From contig CANOFI010000061.1 in assembly GCA_947565255.1 (NCBI GenBank), forward strand, positions 1 through 10,312: a stretch of 10,312 nt of DNA. The letters run 5' to 3'. Position 1 is the stretch's first letter, and each line of letters begins with the position of its first letter. This document shows, in pieces, positions 8,119 through 10,312 of this stretch. A program made the position numbers and the translations under genes. Under the pieces are notes generated by a model. The model was not told the DNA's origin. It made no database searches and saw only the letters and a list, made by a program, of their open reading frames with translations. Source of the DNA: an uncultured Lachnospiraceae bacterium (GTDB lineage: Bacteria > Bacillota > Clostridia > Lachnospirales > Lachnospiraceae).

Positions 8119-9873
8119 TTACAGATACGGCACAATTCCAGTAATATACTGCAAAATCAGCAGGGCATCCCCTGCGTCCATGACGCCGTTTTTGTTCGTA
8201 TCCGCACACTGTTTCTGTGCCCCGTTTAACTCCTCCATTCCCACGGATGCCCTCAAAACAAGCAGGGCATCGATCGAATTGATGGTTCCGTCTGCATTGA
8301 CATCCCCCATGCCGGCTCCTCCGGTAGTTTTGCGGTTTATGGTAATGCTGTATGTCCTCACCGCTCCATCTCTTCCGGTACACTGCACTTTTAAGACATT
8401 TTCCCCTTCTTTCAGCTCCACGCGGTTATTTCCGATTATCACCGCATCCGGCGCATATGCCGCCGCGTTTATCTGTACCTGCGATGCAGAGGTAGAACCT
8501 GCAACCGTGTACTGGTGTGTATATTCATCGAACTTTTGTTCGAATTCCATTCCGGAAATGCTCAAATCTGACAGCACATTATACGGAGAACCGTTGTCTG
8601 TCGGGCATGGCGCCGGTGTATCCGGCATATTCAAAAACAAGGGGACAGTAAATGTAATCGCTGACGCCCTATAGTCACTATATGTACTCTCCATCAGCTT
8701 TGCCTCAGAAGCTGCCGCCAGCAGGTTTGTCATATACTGGTGGGCATAATATCCGTCTCCGCCGTCCACCACGTCAAACTTTTGAAGATAAAGGGTACTC
8801 TGCCCCCTGGAAATATAATTTGCAGCTATAATCTGCGCGCCTCCGTAAATAGATTTTTCCGGTGAGTCCCATCCTTCTGCTTTTGCACGTGCCAGGCCGT
8901 TATACATGGCATCGTGGTCCGCCGACGGTGACGCCCCGATATTGAAAAAGTTGTAATATCCATTAAACTCCGCATATGGGGCATCCTTCTGCTCTTTTGT
9001 GCTGTTGCTTCCATTCACGCCGGTCTCCTGTCTTGCCCTCGCCGCGAGATGATAGGGACTGATGTTATGCGTTTTGCCCGCCCCCATGAAAAGCTGAGCA
9101 AATGTGCCGCCCTCCATATGTGTTCCTTTTAAAATGTTTTCAACGCCGCTTACTGTATGTACTCCCTCTTCATAGCGCAGGGATTCAAACTGCAGAATGG
9201 TCTTCTCTCCGTCCAGAAAATTACGCGGGTCCAGATAGTACCGGATTACGTTTTTCGACGCAGCTACCCAGGATTCTCCGTCAAATCCTTTCCAGACACC
9301 TGTATTCCAGTCGATTGCCCCATCCACGAGTGACTTGAAGGACGTAATGCTGTTTTTGGGAACAAGGTTCGTACCAAGCTTCGACTCCCCGGCTACCGCA
9401 TTTTCCCATTCAATGCCTGTCGGCATCGCAACAAAAATCCAGAGCGGATTCTGTTTGTGCAGTGTGCGAAGATACCTCCGGTAACTCTCCGGAAAGCCCT
9501 GCTCTTCCAGATACATCTCATAGTCGGCATCCTCCACGGTATCCGTCGGGACAAATGCAACTCTTACATAATCGGAATGCATATAGCCTTCCATTTCCAC
9601 ACCATCTTTTGTAAAATGAATCCGATACCATACGGCCCCGTTTGACGCTTTTGTCTCCTCTTTTATCAATACCTCATGTCCCATATCAAGCTGGGTAATT
9701 TTGGCATTGGATGTTCCGGCGCCGGTTCGTACATTCACACTGTTTCCTGTCACGTAGCCGCTTCTCTCCTCGTATGCCGCCTGCACTGCCGTCAGCGGCA
9801 CTGTCACCGTTATGCTCACGGCCGTCAAAAGAATACTCATGAAAATACCTGTCAATCTATTCCATTTCCGCAT
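8119..9873 (-). CDS. Secreted GH73-type N-acetylglucosaminidase with SH3b, cadherin-like and dockerin domains
   Basis: This is a predicted secreted peptidoglycan hydrolase that would cut after N-acetylglucosamine in the glycan strand. Order of parts: signal peptide 1-32 (MRKWNR, hydrophobic core, cut near AVQA); bacterial SH3b domain about 38-106 (GNSVNVRTGAGTS), a wall-binding module; an N-terminal extension with YYLDPRNFLDGEKTILQFE, common in LytD-like clostridial proteins; and the GH73 glucosaminidase domain, with ISPYHLAARARQETG placing the likely general acid at E283 and YYNFFNIGA downstream. A cadherin-like beta sandwich (about 433-517, LSDLSISG...YSITINRK) follows. A type I dockerin (522-584) ends the protein, with two calcium loops, DVNADGTINSID and DTNKNGVMDAGD, each followed by ALL(V/I)L. 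The start ATG 9873 has AGAGGG about 9 bases upstream. The dockerin implies a cohesin partner elsewhere; none is visible here. Hydrolase identity and dockerin are well supported; the physiological role (separation, turnover, complex assembly) is inference. Confidence 0.93.
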   Translation of the reverse strand: MRKWNRLTGIFMSILLTAVSITVTVPLTAVQAAYEERSGYVTGNSVNVRTGAGTSNAKITQLDMGHEVLIKEETKASNGAVWYRIHFTKDGVEMEGYMHSDYVRVAFVPTDTVEDADYEMYLEEQGFPESYRRYLRTLHKQNPLWIFVAMPTGIEWENAVAGESKLGTNLVPKNSITSFKSLVDGAIDWNTGVWKGFDGESWVAASKNVIRYYLDPRNFLDGEKTILQFESLRYEEGVHTVSGVENILKGTHMEGGTFAQLFMGAGKTHNISPYHLAARARQETGVNGSNSTKEQKDAPYAEFNGYYNFFNIGASPSADHDAMYNGLARAKAEGWDSPEKSIYGGAQIIAANYISRGQSTLYLQKFDVVDGGDGYYAHQYMTNLLAAASEAKLMESTYSDYRASAITFTVPLFLNMPDTPAPCPTDNGSPYNVLSDLSISGMEFEQKFDEYTHQYTVAGSTSASQVQINAAAYAPDAVIIGNNRVELKEGENVLKVQCTGRDGAVRTYSITINRKTTGGAGMGDVNADGTINSIDALLVLRASVGMEELNGAQKQCADTNKNGVMDAGDALLILQYITGIVPYL

Positions 9874-9909
9874 TGCAAAGCCCTCTTTCCTACATAATCT
9901 ATTGTTCTT

Positions 9910-9938
9910 ATTTTAACATATTTTTGTCCCATTTACAA
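9910..9938 (-). promoter_or_regulatory. Sigma-A-type promoter for the glucosaminidase (and probably maf)
   Basis: Minus-strand TTGTAA (9933-9938) and TAAAAT (9910-9915, 5 of 6 matches to TATAAT) are separated by exactly 17 bp. The pair lies between the rubredoxin terminator and the glucosaminidase start at 9873, leaving a leader of about 30 bases with the GTAGGAAAGAGGG ribosome binding region. This is the best promoter match in the window. Confidence 0.65.
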
Positions 9939-9965
9939 GCAGATTTCCTTTACCAATTTGTTCAC

Positions 9966-9999
9966 AAAAAAAGAAGCTGCCGCAGCAGCTCCATTTTTT
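9966..9999 (-). terminator. Intrinsic terminator after the rubredoxin gene, probably bidirectional
   Basis: An 8-bp stem (GGAGCTGC / GCAGCTTC, one G-T pair) with a TGCG loop spans 9973-9992. On the minus strand seven T follow directly (9966-9972). The hairpin starts 12 bases after the rubredoxin stop. On the plus strand the same stem is followed by A and six T (9994-9999), so it could also stop opposing transcription. It separates the rubredoxin unit from the glucosaminidase promoter. Confidence 0.88.
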
Positions 10000-10004
10000 C
10001 CAAA

Positions 10005-10160
10005 TCACGCCTCTGAAAACTGTTCTTTTCCCACGGAACACAGCGGACATTCAAAATCATCCGGAACATTTTCCCATTTCGTTCCCGGCGCAATGCCGCC
10101 CTCCGGATATCCCTCCTCCTCATCATATTCCCATCCACATACATCGCATACATACTTCAT
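10005..10160 (-). CDS. Rubredoxin
   Basis: This 51-residue protein starts at ATG 10160 and stops at TGA 10005-10007, with AAAGGAG about 9 bases upstream. Rubredoxins are small cytoplasmic electron carriers with one iron atom held by four cysteines; in anaerobes they commonly serve oxygen and peroxide detoxification with rubrerythrins or flavodiiron proteins. The ligand pairs are C5-x2-C8 (VCDVCGW) and C38-x2-C41 (ECPLCS). Other conserved parts are EYDEEEGYPEGGIAPGT and the aromatic residues of W29 and the VPDDFECP segment. The length is normal for a free-standing rubredoxin (about 52). An oddity is Ser42 where most family members have Gly after the last cysteine. It is a one-gene unit closed by its own terminator; its promoter region includes or adjoins the inverted repeat at 10226-10304. 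I see no strong -10/-35 pair directly upstream. Confidence 0.95.
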   Translation of the reverse strand: MKYVCDVCGWEYDEEEGYPEGGIAPGTKWENVPDDFECPLCSVGKEQFSEA

Positions 10161-10225
10161 AGTTCCTGTCTCCTTTCAAAATTCATATAAAATTAATCAT
10201 TTGCAAAACTCTTATTTCACTATCA

Positions 10226-10304
10226 GAGTTTGGACAATGTATATAAAAATGCAGCGACTTCAAAACGCTTTGGAGCGGAATTTTTATATACATTGTCCAA
10301 ACTC
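10226..10304. repeat. Perfect 25-bp inverted repeat around a 29-bp centre
   Basis: Positions 10226-10250 (beginning GAGTTTGGACAATG, ending ATATAAAAAT) are the exact reverse complement of 10280-10304. The 29-bp centre (10251-10279) holds AGCG, CGCT and AGCG, which allow two competing 4-bp hairpins. The left arm ends 65 bp upstream of the rubredoxin start codon. No T run follows on either strand, so it does not look like an intrinsic terminator. It could be a miniature mobile element, a large operator, or a structured RNA. Sequence beyond 10312 is not available, so its true extent is unknown. Confidence 0.8.
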
Positions 10305-10312
10305 GTCACTCC

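Noticed and set aside
9962..10153. Minus-strand 63-codon frame starting MYAMYVDGNMM
   Set aside because: It overlaps the rubredoxin gene in another frame and runs through the terminator hairpin; rubredoxin with its four cysteines is clearly the real product.
10226..10304. The 25-bp inverted repeat as a Rho-independent terminator
   Set aside because: Neither strand has a T run directly after the outer end of the stem, and the stem is AT-rich in its inner half.
10160..10312. Riboswitch or CRISPR repeat in the rubredoxin upstream region
   Set aside because: Only one inverted pair is present with no repeat-spacer series, and I recognise no known riboswitch core sequence.

Overview
The window looks like a Bacillota chromosome, most likely class Clostridia (Lachnospiraceae-like). 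The evidence is a PolC-type replicative DNA polymerase, AAGGAG-like ribosome binding sites, moderate GC content, and secreted proteins with SH3b, cadherin-like and dockerin modules. This placement is inferred from gene content only. All six genes I can support lie on the minus strand, so transcription runs from the right edge to the left. The long plus-strand open frames are antisense shadows.

Reading in the direction of transcription: (1) the right edge (10206-10312) holds a perfect 25-bp inverted repeat that starts 65 bp upstream of a small rubredoxin gene (10005-10160). That gene ends in a strong, probably bidirectional, intrinsic terminator (9966-9999). (2) A clear sigma-A-type promoter (9910-9938) drives a secreted GH73-type N-acetylglucosaminidase (8119-9873) with SH3b, cadherin-like and type I dockerin modules. 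(3) After 32 bp comes maf (7457-8086), a nucleotide pyrophosphatase. (4) After about 118 bp containing a perfect 22-bp palindrome and a second inverted repeat comes ispG (6295-7338), an enzyme of the non-mevalonate isoprenoid pathway. (5) Eleven bases later comes polC (1766-6283), the replicative DNA polymerase III alpha subunit with built-in proofreading exonuclease. (6) After a 206-bp AT-rich gap with two candidate promoters, a large secreted protein with two LamG/concanavalin-A-like modules starts at 1559 and runs off the left edge.

The core is an ordinary housekeeping block (maf, ispG, polC: nucleotide-pool hygiene, isoprenoid precursors, replication) flanked by two cell-surface proteins. 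I found no convincing new multi-gene system. The items most worth a second look are the perfect hairpin element at the right edge, the 22-bp palindrome upstream of ispG, the dockerin on a peptidoglycan hydrolase, and the gene order around ispG-polC.
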